Source: Candidatus Woesearchaeota archaeon
GTDB taxonomy: Archaea; Nanobdellota; Nanobdellia; SCGC-AAA011-G17; PNOQ01
Reading direction: 5' to 3'
Assembly (NCBI GenBank): GCA_018652625.1
Contig: JABIBT010000008.1
Location: 1 to 35,067, forward strand
Length of the DNA: 35,067 nt
Position numbers and translations under genes: made by a program
In this document: positions 8,325 to 16,627 of the stretch, piece after piece
Layout: the number at the start of each line of letters is the position of its first letter
Numbering within the stretch: position 1 is the first letter of the stretch
Notes under the pieces: model-generated
What the model saw: only the letters and a program-made list of their open reading frames with translations
Databases searched by the model: none
Told to the model about the DNA's origin: nothing

Positions 8325-8828
8325 TTATTTGTTTCGGAATATTTTAGGTATTTCTTTTTTTCTTTCTTTTCGCCATTCTTCTATTTCTTTAGGCTTTTGC
8401 CAACTTTCATATTTCGATTTTGCTTGCGTGGTTAAATCAGTAATTATTGATTCTGCATTTATTTCATCTATATTTGATGTTATTTCTAATACTCTTTCAT
8501 CCCAAGCTAATCTTTCTTTACCTTTCTTTTCTAAAAGAAAAGGACTTATTAATTCCCCGTTTGATAAATCTACATAAATAGTATAAACTCCTCCCTTTAT
8601 TGAAGAATCTATTGACCAATATCCAGATGAAAATGCTCTATTATAACTATCTGAATATCCTCCCCTTCCCTGTGCTTCAAGTGCTAGATTTGGGACCTTT
8701 AGCCATAATCCTGATTGAGATAAAGAGTATTCGCGAATTGATATTACTAATTGTCTTTCTAGTGAAGAATATTCATCAAGAAGTTTTTCTAGTGCAACCC
8801 TCTTTGAATGTATGTCTGGAGTGAGCAT
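8325..8828 (-). CDS. Hypothetical protein, 167 residues
   Basis: This is an unrecognised soluble protein. It has an N-terminal helix, a Ser/Gly/aromatic-rich middle (RGGYSDSYNRAFSSGYWSID) and a strand pair (VYTIYVDLSNGELI). It ends in a charged helical part, KEIEEWRKERKKEIPK. I place the start at the ATG at 8828 rather than the in-frame TTG at 8846. A minus-strand TATA box TTATATAAA at 8852-8860 lies about 27 bases before that ATG, the spacing seen for most leaderless genes here. No function is proposed. Confidence 0.6.
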   Translation of the reverse strand: MLTPDIHSKRVALEKLLDEYSSLERQLVISIREYSLSQSGLWLKVPNLALEAQGRGGYSDSYNRAFSSGYWSIDSSIKGGVYTIYVDLSNGELISPFLLEKKGKERLAWDERVLEITSNIDEINAESIITDLTTQAKSKYESWQKPKEIEEWRKERKKEIPKIFRNK

Positions 8829-8902
8829 ATTTTTGAGAAATGTCAATTATTTATATAAGTTTTGTAATAGTAATCTTTAAAAATGACCTTTTTTTAAGAA
8901 TT

Positions 8903-9171
8903 CTGTAGGATAGCTGGGTGGTTAGCCCTCACTTGTACCGCAAACGGGCTATATGGCGGAGTGAAGCCTAATTGAGGCTGAGAAGTTAATTATCGGTCTC
9001 AGTTTGGACGTTGATCCTTTGTCTTACAGGGTTAATGTCTTAGAGAACTAAGTCAGGCCAGGAATGGAGCAGCTTTAATCTTTGATATTGGCGCTTGTGA
9101 GTAGCAAAGGGGAGGAAGAACTGGGGTTAAGCTGGTAGTTGATTTCTTTGTCGATTTTAGGTGTCCTGCAT
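8903..9171 (+). ncRNA. ffs: Signal recognition particle RNA (7S RNA)
   Basis: The RNA core of SRP targets ribosomes translating secreted and membrane proteins. The termini pair as archaeal helix 1: TGTAGGATA at 8904-8912 with TGTCCTGCA at 9162-9170. The SRP54-binding helix 8 is explicit at about 9052-9074, with GTCAGGCC, a GGAA tetraloop at 9061-9064 and AGCAGC. The length of about 269 bases is close to the usual archaeal size. A TATA-like CTTTAAAAA near 8875-8883 precedes it and a T-run at 9171-9175 probably ends transcription. SRP54 and FtsY are encoded in the same window. Confidence 0.93.
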
Positions 9172-9173
9172 TT

Positions 9174-9707
9174 TTATTGTAATGCTATTTCTATTCCTAC
9201 CTTAAATTTATCTCTTCCGGGTTCGTTATAATCTCGGTTATTAAAATAATTTCTTTTATATTGGAATAATAATGAATATCTATCATTTAATTTTTTTATT
9301 AATTCTGCTCTAAGATAACATCCTGGAATCAATCGTTTCATGTGATTTGTAGTGTCTGCTATTTCTGGATAAAATTCTTCAGTTAGTACTAACTGTTCAC
9401 CGGCTCCGAAACCTAGTCCTAAGGAATAATTTTTAGTTAATTTTCTTTCTAACATTAAATCTATTAGATGTTCTTCGTTTGTTCCTTCTGCTGTAAAAAA
9501 TAAACCAAATTTTCCTTGATAATTTTCATTAAGTTGTTTATTAACGCTAAATCCTAATTCTATATTTGCGTGAACTTTACTGGCCCCCAAACCACAATAA
9601 ATAGAATAATCTCCAGTATCTAAATCTATAGTTCTTGGTACTGCATTTGTATTTGCTGATAAGAAAAGTAATAATGTGGCTGTTTTTATTTTATTTGATA
9701 AATTCAA
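9174..9707 (-). CDS. Secreted protein resembling an outer-membrane beta-barrel
   Basis: The 177-residue product begins with a signal peptide (residues 1-22, ending NTNA). The rest consists of alternating polar/hydrophobic strands joined by short turns. Three hairpins repeat the pattern of a strand, then (K/Q)L-(T/N)-x-x-Y, then a strand: KQLNENYQGKFGL, RKLTKNYSLGLGF and KKLNDRYSLLFQY. The final strand is FKVGIEIALQ. This is how bacterial 8-stranded outer-membrane barrels look, which is odd for an archaeon. The start is TTG at 9707, as no upstream ATG is available and a TATA-like ATTTAAAT near 9731-9741 is suitably placed. The function and a true barrel fold are unproven. Confidence 0.62.
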   Translation of the reverse strand: MNLSNKIKTATLLLFLSANTNAVPRTIDLDTGDYSIYCGLGASKVHANIELGFSVNKQLNENYQGKFGLFFTAEGTNEEHLIDLMLERKLTKNYSLGLGFGAGEQLVLTEEFYPEIADTTNHMKRLIPGCYLRAELIKKLNDRYSLLFQYKRNYFNNRDYNEPGRDKFKVGIEIALQ

Positions 9708-9744
9708 TGTTTAAATGAAAGGGGAGATTAATTTAAATAATTTT

Positions 9745-10194
9745 TTAAAATTCTGCTAAAATATCACTTAAACTTTGAGCTAGAATATTATACATTTTTT
9801 GTATTGTTAACTCATATATTGCTTCTTTTAGTGGCCCTGTACAATGTGGGAGAATTTCTGTTGTAAATGTTGATCCTTTTTCTAATTTACAGTCCATAGA
9901 TTTTCCTTCGAAAAGTTTTGCTGTATCTGGATCTGTTTCAATTGGCATATCGACCAAAGTTACTCTTGTTTTACATTGGTTATTTTCTTTTCCTGTTATT
10001 TGATATATAAAAGTTGAACCTTCATCCATTACTGTTAGTTTTGTTTTTTTACAATTTTCTAGATGTCTATTATAACATGATTTATCTTCTTCACAATCAA
10101 ACTCATAGGAATAATATAATATGCCTATTGCAAAAATAAGAATTACTATAATTGGTATTAAAACAATACTCCTCCTCTTTTTCTTCTTCTTCAT
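9745..10194 (-). CDS. Membrane-anchored extracellular protein with six cysteines
   Basis: This is an unrecognised 149-residue protein. A run of lysines and arginines (residues 2-8) precedes one membrane helix at about 10-28, so the C-terminal 120 residues should face outside. Six cysteines (34, 40, 48, 74, 102 and 118) all lie in that outer part and could make three disulfides. The last 30 residues look helical. It ends about 40 bases before the next gene and has a TATA-like ACTTAATAAAAC near 10219-10228. Confidence 0.62.
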   Translation of the reverse strand: MKKKKKRRSIVLIPIIVILIFAIGILYYSYEFDCEEDKSCYNRHLENCKKTKLTVMDEGSTFIYQITGKENNQCKTRVTLVDMPIETDPDTAKLFEGKSMDCKLEKGSTFTTEILPHCTGPLKEAIYELTIQKMYNILAQSLSDILAEF

Positions 10195-10235
10195 ATAAAA
10201 GAAAAAAAGGAGTTATTGTTTTATTAAGTTTTCGA

Positions 10236-11495
10236 TTATAGGTCTGCCTTTGTTATTATTTTGACTTTCATCGATCTTTGAACTTTTGAAGACATTGCAA
10301 CCAAATTCTTTATTCCTACTCTTTCTGAGAGTTTTACTAAATCTATGTCTATTTCTCCATCAAAGATTACAGTATTTATTCCAGATTTTAAAGATTTGAT
10401 TGTTGTTGCCAATTCAGAAGTTGGAACTTTTCCTAGAATGTTTGTGTCTTCATCTAATATGTAAGCTCCCCTTGTACCAACTAAGTCATCTATCATTTCT
10501 TTGTATAATTTTGTTTCTGTAGGTGTTATTCTTGCTTTTCTTATTGGAGGTCTTGCACTCGTCTCTGTTTTATATTTCGTTGCTGTAGTTGTTCTTGTTG
10601 TTCTTGCTGCTGTCCTCGGTGCAGTAGTTCTTCTTTCTGAAGTTTTAGCTGTTGTAGTAGATCTGGTTATCTCTAATTTTGATTGTTCTGCAGCTACTTT
10701 ATTTCTCAATGCTTTATTTATTTCTTTTTTTGTTAGCTCTTCCACTTCTTTTCCATCTGGTGCTTTTACTATGTAATCTATTTCTGCTACGCTCATTATT
10801 TCTTTTATAATTAAATCTCCGCCTCTGTCTCCATCCACAAAAACCGTTACTTCTTTTCTTTTACTTAAATCGATAATTGTCTGAGGTACAGATGTCCCAT
10901 TTAATGCAATTGGATTTTTTATTCCATTTTTCAGTAAAGTTAGTACGTCTGCCCTTCCTTCAACTACGATTATTTCATCAGATTCTTCTATAATTGGTCC
11001 TGCTGCTAACCTATCTTTTCCATATTCTATAAGTTCCATCATTCTTACTGAATGTGAAACTTCTTCTGTTATTTCTTGAGAATCGGGTAAAACATTGTCC
11101 GTAAATTCTCTCAAAAGTTCTTTTGCCCTGTCTACAACATAAGCTCTTTTAGATGTTCTTACATCTTCTATATTTTTTGATACTACCTTGGCATTACATG
11201 GACCAATTCTTTGTATTGTCTCCAATGCCGCTGCAATAATCGCTGTTTCAGCTTTGTCTAAACTTGACGGAATTATTATCTCTCCGCTAGCTTTTCCACT
11301 TTTTGTTGTTAAATTTACTTCGATTCTACCTATTTTTCCATTTCTTTGAAGTTCTCTTAATTCTAAGTCTTCTCCAAGCAGGCCCTCTGTTTGACCGAAT
11401 ACTGCTCCGATTACGTCAGGTCTGTCTACTGTTCCTTCAATTGTGATATTAGAGTGAACTATATATTTAGCTGCTACTAAGCCAATTTTTCCCAT
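10236..11495 (-). CDS. dnaG: Archaeal DnaG (TOPRIM-domain protein)
   Basis: Archaeal DnaG is a bacterial-primase-like protein that mainly works as a subunit of the RNA exosome, where it binds Csl4 and poly(A)-rich RNA. The 419 residues hold an N-terminal domain (about 1-165) and a TOPRIM domain at about 170-255 with EIIVVEGRADVLTLL and FVDGDRGGD. A Thr/Arg-rich linker spans about 275-317, and a C-terminal domain follows with the ILDEDTNILGKVPTSEL segment. The linker is unusually basic and repetitive. The start has a strong Shine-Dalgarno sequence, unlike most neighbours, and a TATA-like TTTTAAAAG at about 11512-11520 lies right behind it. Confidence 0.93.
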   Translation of the reverse strand: MGKIGLVAAKYIVHSNITIEGTVDRPDVIGAVFGQTEGLLGEDLELRELQRNGKIGRIEVNLTTKSGKASGEIIIPSSLDKAETAIIAAALETIQRIGPCNAKVVSKNIEDVRTSKRAYVVDRAKELLREFTDNVLPDSQEITEEVSHSVRMMELIEYGKDRLAAGPIIEESDEIIVVEGRADVLTLLKNGIKNPIALNGTSVPQTIIDLSKRKEVTVFVDGDRGGDLIIKEIMSVAEIDYIVKAPDGKEVEELTKKEINKALRNKVAAEQSKLEITRSTTTAKTSERRTTAPRTAARTTRTTTATKYKTETSARPPIRKARITPTETKLYKEMIDDLVGTRGAYILDEDTNILGKVPTSELATTIKSLKSGINTVIFDGEIDIDLVKLSERVGIKNLVAMSSKVQRSMKVKIITKADL

Positions 11496-11503
11496 TTTAT
11501 TTT

Positions 11504-11509
11504 CCTCCT
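11504..11509 (-). promoter_or_regulatory. Shine-Dalgarno sequence of dnaG
   Basis: AGGAGG on the minus strand lies eight bases before the dnaG ATG. It is the clearest ribosome-binding site in the window, where most genes start directly at or near the 5' end of the mRNA. Confidence 0.7.
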
Positions 11510-11614
11510 ATGCTTTTAAAACCTAAAAAGAACAAGTTCGTCGTTTTATTTAAACGATTCCTTAACAAATAAATGTAATGTTTTAAATGAATATGATTTT
11601 TTGTTCTTTAAAGG

Positions 11615-11699
11615 TTTGTAGCCCGATATTAACCCCAAAGCTCATAGCTTGATGTTACATCGTTGGCTCCATTTGGTAAATTCTCTTACCGGGCCTTGA
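11615..11699 (-). ncRNA. Candidate H/ACA guide RNA
   Basis: The 240-base gap between dnaG and the next gene contains a minus-strand structured element. GGCCCG at 11690-11695 pairs with CGGGCT at 11620-11625, and the sequence ACA follows directly at 11617-11619. An inner stem pairs CCAAA with TTTGG. Above it, GGAGC opposite GCTATGAGC has the three-base bulge and tandem G-A pairs of a kink-turn, and the apical hairpin is GATG-TAA-CATC. From the base of the inner stem to ACA is 15 bases, as expected for an archaeal single-hairpin H/ACA RNA with a pseudouridylation pocket. A TATA box TTTATAAA at 11719-11726 lies about 26 bases before the putative 5' end. The target is not identified. Confidence 0.5.
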
Positions 11700-11735
11700 T
11701 AGAAGGTTTTGATTTTCGTTTATAAAGGTTTGGAT

Positions 11736-12233
11736 TTACTTAAATTTATGTAGATTTAGATATGATTTTGTTCTGTGAAATATATCGTGAGCATCATCAA
11801 TTAGCTCTTTTTCGTATCTTTCTCTTCTTCCAGTTGATATAAATTTATCAAATATTGCTCTTGTGAATTTCATAATTGGGTTGTTTTCCCATTTTTGTTC
11901 ATAATCTGTTTCTATTGATGCTTCATACTTGATAGTCAGGTTTCCGTTTACTGTTTTTCCTTGTTTTGTTTCTATAGTTTTATAATTTTTTAGAGAAATT
12001 GATAAGTTTATGAGATATCTTGAATAATTATCTATATATTTTTGTCCTTCCCACTTTATTTTTACTGATTTTCTCTCTCCTTTTATTATATCTTCATATT
12101 CTCTTTCATAGAAATTGTAATTGTGGAGATCAAACCATGCCTTTAGAGTTCTGTACAACTCTATCATGTTGAACTGGGCCTCTTTTTTTATTACTAATTT
12201 ATCTCCCCTAATTATCCAATCTTGTTCTGGCAT
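11736..12233 (-). CDS. Member 1 of a three-gene paralogous family, unknown function
   Basis: This 165-residue soluble protein shares three landmarks with the next two genes. An N-terminal F-x4-LY-x5-W-x-D-x3-Y motif lies at about 21-39. A strand KIKWEGQK is the second landmark, and a D-x4-W segment before a C-terminal helical part is the third. The middle looks like an alternating beta-sheet. No signal peptide or membrane helix is present. A TATA-like TTTATATATT at about 12250-12260 lies 25 bases before the ATG, so each copy seems separately transcribed. I do not recognise the family. Confidence 0.68.
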   Translation of the reverse strand: MPEQDWIIRGDKLVIKKEAQFNMIELYRTLKAWFDLHNYNFYEREYEDIIKGERKSVKIKWEGQKYIDNYSRYLINLSISLKNYKTIETKQGKTVNGNLTIKYEASIETDYEQKWENNPIMKFTRAIFDKFISTGRRERYEKELIDDAHDIFHRTKSYLNLHKFK

Positions 12234-12271
12234 ATATAAATTTTAGAAAATGGAATATATAAAGTTTTTCT

Positions 12272-12781
12272 TTAGTATTGGTGCATTGTTAAGAATGATT
12301 TTATTTCATCGTGGAAAGCATACGTTTTTGCATATAATTCTATTTTATAATCGTCTATTCTATCTTTTATTATAAACTTTTCATAGATGGATTGGCCCAA
12401 TCCCTTTCTTTCTCCCCATTTTTTACTTCTGTCTGTTACAATATTTGATTTTATTCTTAGTTCTACTTCTCCACGCTGTATTTTTATTTTTTTCCCTTCT
12501 TTTTCTATTTCTATATCTTTTAAACCCAAAATAAAAAATCCAATTCTGAGATGATATGCGAAATAGTCACTTTTGTTTTTTTGAGCACTCCAACGTATTT
12601 CTATTTGTTGTGATTCTCCTTTCATTCTTTGTGCAAATTTTTCTTCCTGAAAATTATTATCTTGATCTCCATATCCTTGGTAGTCTAACCAAAACTTCAT
12701 GTGTTTATATAGCTCTCCCAGATCAAATATTCCTCTCCACTTCATTTTGATTTCTGGGACCACAGTAATTGTATCTTGCAT
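12272..12781 (-). CDS. Member 2 of the three-gene paralogous family, unknown function
   Basis: This 169-residue paralogue has the same F-x4-LY-x5-W-x-D-x3-Y motif at about 19-37, the strand IEIRWSAQK and the D-x4-W segment (DRSKKW). It then ends in a helical part with EKFI, comparable to DKFI of member 1. Central residues 75-110 alternate in a beta pattern. Its own TATA-like CTTATAAAC near 12803-12811 lies about 26 bases upstream. Sequence divergence between the copies is high, so the duplication is old. Confidence 0.68.
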   Translation of the reverse strand: MQDTITVVPEIKMKWRGIFDLGELYKHMKFWLDYQGYGDQDNNFQEEKFAQRMKGESQQIEIRWSAQKNKSDYFAYHLRIGFFILGLKDIEIEKEGKKIKIQRGEVELRIKSNIVTDRSKKWGERKGLGQSIYEKFIIKDRIDDYKIELYAKTYAFHDEIKSFLTMHQY

Positions 12782-12816
12782 ATCTTAAATTTTGTTGATG
12801 AAGTTTATAAGTTTTT

Positions 12817-13299
12817 TTATCTGAAGAATTCTAATACTTCTTTTGCTGTTTTCTGAAGATCTTTTACTTCCTCTAAAAGTTTAAGTTTATTTTTTGTTAT
12901 ATTCTCTTTGATTAGAACATTGGTGTATAGTCTGAATAAAAGATTTTTAATTCTTGATGAGGACCATTGCTCTCTGTAGTCTAGAACTACACTGGCAGTA
13001 AATGTTATTTTTGAGGTTCCTGAAACCAGGTTGTCTGAAGCAGGATGTAGTTCTTTAAATCTAAATTTTATTACCATATCATATTTCATAAAATCTGTTA
13101 TTTCTCTTTCTGCTTTCCATATTAATCCTATCTCATCACCTATATCTATTTTTTTATGTTGGTGATCTGCTTCTAAGAAATCATAGCCGTTTTCATCTAG
13201 CCAAGCATGCATTGTTTGATATAGCTTTTCAAGATTAAAAACACCTTTGTGTCTTATTTGGTATCCTTCGCTTACTTGGGCTTTTATTTTCTTACTCAT
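12817..13299 (-). CDS. Member 3 of the three-gene paralogous family, unknown function
   Basis: This 160-residue paralogue carries the F-x4-LY-x5-W-x-D-x3-Y motif at about 21-39, a strand IGLIWKAER and the D-x4-W segment (DYREQW). Helices with KLLEEVKDLQKTAKEVLEFF close the protein. A TATA-like CATTTATTAAC at about 13323-13333 lies near -27. Synteny of three separately promoted copies suggests related but not identical roles. The function is unknown. Confidence 0.68.
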   Translation of the reverse strand: MSKKIKAQVSEGYQIRHKGVFNLEKLYQTMHAWLDENGYDFLEADHQHKKIDIGDEIGLIWKAEREITDFMKYDMVIKFRFKELHPASDNLVSGTSKITFTASVVLDYREQWSSSRIKNLLFRLYTNVLIKENITKNKLKLLEEVKDLQKTAKEVLEFFR

Positions 13300-13335
13300 A
13301 GAATAGAGAATAAAAATAATAGTTAATAAATGTTT

Positions 13336-13761
13336 TTATCTTCCTTTTATCCTGAATTTTTCTATAAATATATCATATAAATCTGGTTGAATCTTTAGAA
13401 CGTCCTTGTAGGTTAGTAGTCCAACTAGTTTTTCTCCATCTGTTACAGGAAGTCTTCTTACATTTTCTCTTGACATAAAGTAAATTGCGTCGTATAAATC
13501 TAAAGTTGGAGAAATTTTAAGCATAGTAGTAGACATAATATCTTTTGCTTTAGATTTTTTTATATTTAATTCATTTGTAATTGCTTTATTTACGAAATCT
13601 TTTTCTGTAATTATTCCTAAGAGTTTTCCATTTTCTTCTACAATAAGGCTCCCAACATCTCCTTTAATCATTTTAGCTGCACACTTCAGTAAGTTCTCTT
13701 CTGGGCCTACAACTATTGGAGATTTTGTCATTGCATCCATAACTTTTATGCCAGTTTTCAT
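13336..13761 (-). CDS. Two-CBS-domain protein
   Basis: The 141-residue protein consists of two CBS domains (a Bateman module). The first is at about 5-60 with [21 protein letters not shown]. The second is at about 72-128 with [22 protein letters not shown]. Such modules bind adenosine nucleotides or similar ligands and sense energy state. No effector domain is attached. It is divergent from the thermosome gene, and the two promoters share about 100 bases. A TATA-like ACTTATTAATTC near 13782-13790 serves this gene. Confidence 0.88.
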   Translation of the reverse strand: MKTGIKVMDAMTKSPIVVGPEENLLKCAAKMIKGDVGSLIVEENGKLLGIITEKDFVNKAITNELNIKKSKAKDIMSTTMLKISPTLDLYDAIYFMSRENVRRLPVTDGEKLVGLLTYKDVLKIQPDLYDIFIEKFRIKGR

Positions 13762-13832
13762 CTTAATTTTATACTATTTTTTGAATTAATAAGTATATTG
13801 GTGATGAGTTTTTTTAGATTTCTTATTCAAAA

Positions 13833-13842
13833 CCTTTATAAA
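13833..13842 (+). promoter_or_regulatory. TATA box of the thermosome gene
   Basis: CCTTTATAAA is a near-consensus archaeal TATA box 25-34 bases before the ATG at 13867. It lies inside the longer in-frame extension that starts at the TTG at 13798. It therefore supports the shorter, leaderless start. Confidence 0.65.
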
Positions 13843-13866
13843 TGGACTTGGATTTCTCGGATTAGA

Positions 13867-15471
13867 ATGGCAGACGATAAACAACCAGTATACATCTTAT
13901 CTGAAGGAAATCAGAGGACTTATGGGAAAGAAGCTCAGAGAAACAATATTATGGCTGCTAAGTTAGTGGCTGAGACAGTAAGAAGTACCTTGGGCCCTAA
14001 GGGAATGGACAAAATGCTGGTTGATTCTATGGGCGATGTTGTTATTACAAATGATGGTGTTACAATCTTAGAAGAAATGCAAATTGAACATCCTGCAGCT
14101 AAAATGATTGTTGAGATTGCTAAAACTCAAGAAGATGAAGTTGGAGATGGTACAACTAGCGCGGTTGTTTTTGCTGGCGAATTATTAAAAAATGCTGAAA
14201 GTCTATTAGAAAAGAATATTCATCCTACTATTGTTGCTAAAGGTTTTAGATTAGCAGAAAGTAAAGCTCAGGAAATTTTGAATGAAATAGCAGAAGATGT
14301 TTCTTTAGATAATGAGGATATACTTGAAAAAATTGCTATGACTGCTATGACAGGAAAAGGTGCAGAAGCTTCAAAGGAAAAGTTAGCTAAATTAGCTGTT
14401 GGTGCTGTAAAGCAAGTTTTAGATGATAATATAGATTTGAATAATATTAAAGTTGAGAAAAAAGTTGGTGGCGGTGTTGAAAATTCTGAATTAATACAAG
14501 GAATTGTTTTAGATAAAGAGAAATTACATTCAAGTATGCCTTCTAAGATTAATGATGCTAAAATTGCATTGATTAGTGTTCCTTTAGAAATAAAAGATAC
14601 TGAAATTGATGCTAAAATTCAAATTACATCTCCTGAGCAGATGCAAAGCTTTATTGAGCAAGAGGAAAATATGTTGAGAAGTATGGCTCAGAAAGTAATT
14701 GATTCTGGTGCTAATGTTTTAATATCTCAAAAAGGAATTGATGATTTGGCTCAACATTATTTAGCTAAGGCCGGAGTTTATGCTGTTAGAAGAGTTAAGC
14801 AATCAGATATGGAAAAATTGATTAGAGCTACTGGTGGAAAAATTGTTAGTAACTTGAAAGATTTAAGTGAATCTGATTTGGGTAAATCTGGTTTGGTTGA
14901 AGAAGTTAAAATTGGAGATGAAGAATTTACTTATGTTACTAATTGTGAAAATCCAAAAGCTGTTACGTTTTTAGTTCGGGGTGGAACTGAGCATGTTGTT
15001 GATGAAGTTGAAAGAGCAATTCAAGATGCTTTGGGTGATTTAGCAGCAGCTTTGAAAAATGGAAAAGTTGTTGGCGGTGCAGGTGCTCCAGAAATAGAAT
15101 TGAGTAAAAGATTAAGAGAATTTGCAAATACTTTAAGTGGTCGTGAACAATTAGCTGTTTTAGCTTTTGCAGAATCTATGGAAGCGATTCCAATTACTCT
15201 GGCTGAAAATGCAGGTATAGATCCAATTGATATTTTGACAGAGTTAAAAGCTAGACATGATTCTGGAGATAAATGGGCAGGTATTGATGTCTTTTCTGGA
15301 AAGGTTGTTGATTCCTGGAGTGCGGGTGTAATTGAGCCTTTGAAAATTAAGACTCAGGCTATAAAGAGTGCAGCCGAGGTTTCAGAGATGATTTTAAGGA
15401 TAGATGATGTGATTGCTTCTGGAAAAGGAAGTGGTCAAGCTCCGATGCAACCTCCAATGGGTTATGAGTAA
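13867..15471 (+). CDS. thsA: Thermosome subunit (group II chaperonin)
   Basis: This subunit of the double-ring ATP-driven chaperonin folds cytosolic proteins. The 534 residues match the family length. They include the nucleotide-binding [11 protein letters not shown] (41-51) and TNDGVTI (61-67) segments and the catalytic GDGTTS (93-98). They also include [14 protein letters not shown] and the C-terminal equatorial part with [12 protein letters not shown]. The C-terminus ends in PMQPPMGYE instead of the common Gly-Gly-Met repeat. I chose the ATG giving [11 protein letters not shown] over the upstream TTG, because TATA spacing and conservation begin there. Confidence 0.97.
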   Translation: MADDKQPVYILSEGNQRTYGKEAQRNNIMAAKLVAETVRSTLGPKGMDKMLVDSMGDVVITNDGVTILEEMQIEHPAAKMIVEIAKTQEDEVGDGTTSAVVFAGELLKNAESLLEKNIHPTIVAKGFRLAESKAQEILNEIAEDVSLDNEDILEKIAMTAMTGKGAEASKEKLAKLAVGAVKQVLDDNIDLNNIKVEKKVGGGVENSELIQGIVLDKEKLHSSMPSKINDAKIALISVPLEIKDTEIDAKIQITSPEQMQSFIEQEENMLRSMAQKVIDSGANVLISQKGIDDLAQHYLAKAGVYAVRRVKQSDMEKLIRATGGKIVSNLKDLSESDLGKSGLVEEVKIGDEEFTYVTNCENPKAVTFLVRGGTEHVVDEVERAIQDALGDLAAALKNGKVVGGAGAPEIELSKRLREFANTLSGREQLAVLAFAESMEAIPITLAENAGIDPIDILTELKARHDSGDKWAGIDVFSGKVVDSWSAGVIEPLKIKTQAIKSAAEVSEMILRIDDVIASGKGSGQAPMQPPMGYE

Positions 15472-15502
15472 GATTTATAAAATTCTATTTTCAATTTAAA
15501 GT

Positions 15503-16135
15503 ATGTTTTTCAAGAAAAAAGAGGATTTTTTGAAATTTTCTACAAAGATCAAGAAATTTTTAGACGTGGGCAATTTTGATTCTGCTATTGCCCGTTATAC
15601 TGAATTTGAGAAAAGGTTTAAGAAATTAGATTCTGAAAAGAAAGAAGAGTATCGGGAAGAGTATGAATCTGTGGTTAAACAATTATTGATTTATATGAAA
15701 ATTCGTGATTTGAATGTAATCATTAATGGGGATGATGTGGTGTTGATTAATAGTTCTTTAAATTATTTGAAAGATATACAGGAGGATACAATTGGAATGC
15801 CTGAAAAATATTCTAATTTCGTTAAAAACAAATATCTTGGATTTTATAATAGGTATAGCTATAAGTTGGCTTTACTAGAATTGAATAAATCTTTAGATAG
15901 AGTTTACAAATTAAAAGACGAACAAAATTATGATATGGCTTTAGAATTCTTTCCAGAAGTTATGAAGAAGTATCGAGAGTTGGAGGAGTATTTGCCCGGA
16001 GAGTCTAAGAAGGTTTTTGGAAAACTTATAGAGTTAAGAGAAGAACTTAAACTTGATTTGATGGAATTTAGGGCACATAGTCCGGTTGCTGAGGTGAATG
16101 TGAAAACTTTGAAACGAAGTTTGAAGAAAAAGTAA
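15503..16135 (+). CDS. Hypothetical helical protein, TPR-like
   Basis: This 210-residue charged, almost entirely helical protein has no signal peptide. Two stretches, FLDVGNFDSAIARYTEFEKRF-like at about 18-40 and LKDEQNYDMALEFFPEVMKKY-like at about 137-158, resemble helix-turn-helix repeats of the TPR type (quoted here in part). It ends in a basic tail, KTLKRSLKKK. Similar helical proteins accompany surface-complex genes in DPANN genomes, but I cannot assign a role. A TATA box GATTTATAAAAT at 15473-15483 puts the ATG near the 5' end. Confidence 0.62.
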   Translation: MFFKKKEDFLKFSTKIKKFLDVGNFDSAIARYTEFEKRFKKLDSEKKEEYREEYESVVKQLLIYMKIRDLNVIINGDDVVLINSSLNYLKDIQEDTIGMPEKYSNFVKNKYLGFYNRYSYKLALLELNKSLDRVYKLKDEQNYDMALEFFPEVMKKYRELEEYLPGESKKVFGKLIELREELKLDLMEFRAHSPVAEVNVKTLKRSLKKK

Positions 16136-16167
16136 GTTATATTAATTAAAGAATACTCTCTCTTTTT

Positions 16168-16590
16168 ATGGATTGGAATTTAGAGGATTATGGATTTGAT
16201 GAAGAAGGACTTAAGGGAAGGATTTTGGGTTCTTTTGAAGATAATGGCATTGCCCCAGTTGAAGATGTTTTAAAGATTAATTATGGGAGAAAAGGAGTTG
16301 TTGAAGTTTCTTATGTTGCAGATTCTGTTGATGTTAAATTTGATATTAATTTTGAATTAGAGGAAGGTTGGAAGTTTGAAGGAAATCAAATTAATTTATG
16401 GCTTTATTGTGGTGGAGAAGAATTGGGGACCAAAGTAGATAGGGCAATGCAAAGTTTGGCTAATAAACTTAAGTTAGGTAGAGTTTTAGTTAGTGGTCTT
16501 GATGATGAAGATGAGAAGTTTTGGCTTGAAAAGAGAAGTTATGAGTCTGCGGGTAGTGGAACCATGGGTATAAAATTAATAGATTTCTAA
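16168..16590 (+). CDS. Hypothetical acidic protein, 140 residues
   Basis: This is an unrecognised soluble protein rich in Asp and Glu. The centre alternates as beta-strands (VVEVSYVADSVDVKFDINF). A helix follows (TKVDRAMQSLANKLKLG), and then a glycine-containing C-terminus. It has its own AT-rich promoter (TTATATTAATTAA near 16137-16150). Its neighbours are a helical unknown and the ketosynthase. Confidence 0.6.
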   Translation: MDWNLEDYGFDEEGLKGRILGSFEDNGIAPVEDVLKINYGRKGVVEVSYVADSVDVKFDINFELEEGWKFEGNQINLWLYCGGEELGTKVDRAMQSLANKLKLGRVLVSGLDDEDEKFWLEKRSYESAGSGTMGIKLIDF

Positions 16591-16627
16591 TAGTAAATTA
16601 TATTAATGTTTTAGTGTTCACTTTTTT

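Noticed and set aside
10501-10776. Plus-strand reading frame of 91 residues inside dnaG
   Set aside because: It is the antisense shadow of the low-complexity Thr/Arg linker of DnaG and has no promoter of its own.
11611-11700. tRNA-like reading of the element between dnaG and the first paralogue
   Set aside because: A seven-pair acceptor-like stem (GCCCGGT/ATCGGGC) exists, but there is no T-loop TTCGA motif or anticodon arm of the right size. The ACA after the stem and the kink-turn-like motif fit an H/ACA RNA better.
13798-13866. Longer thermosome starting at TTG 13798
   Set aside because: The extra 23 residues are hydrophobic and unlike any chaperonin, and the TATA box lies inside them.
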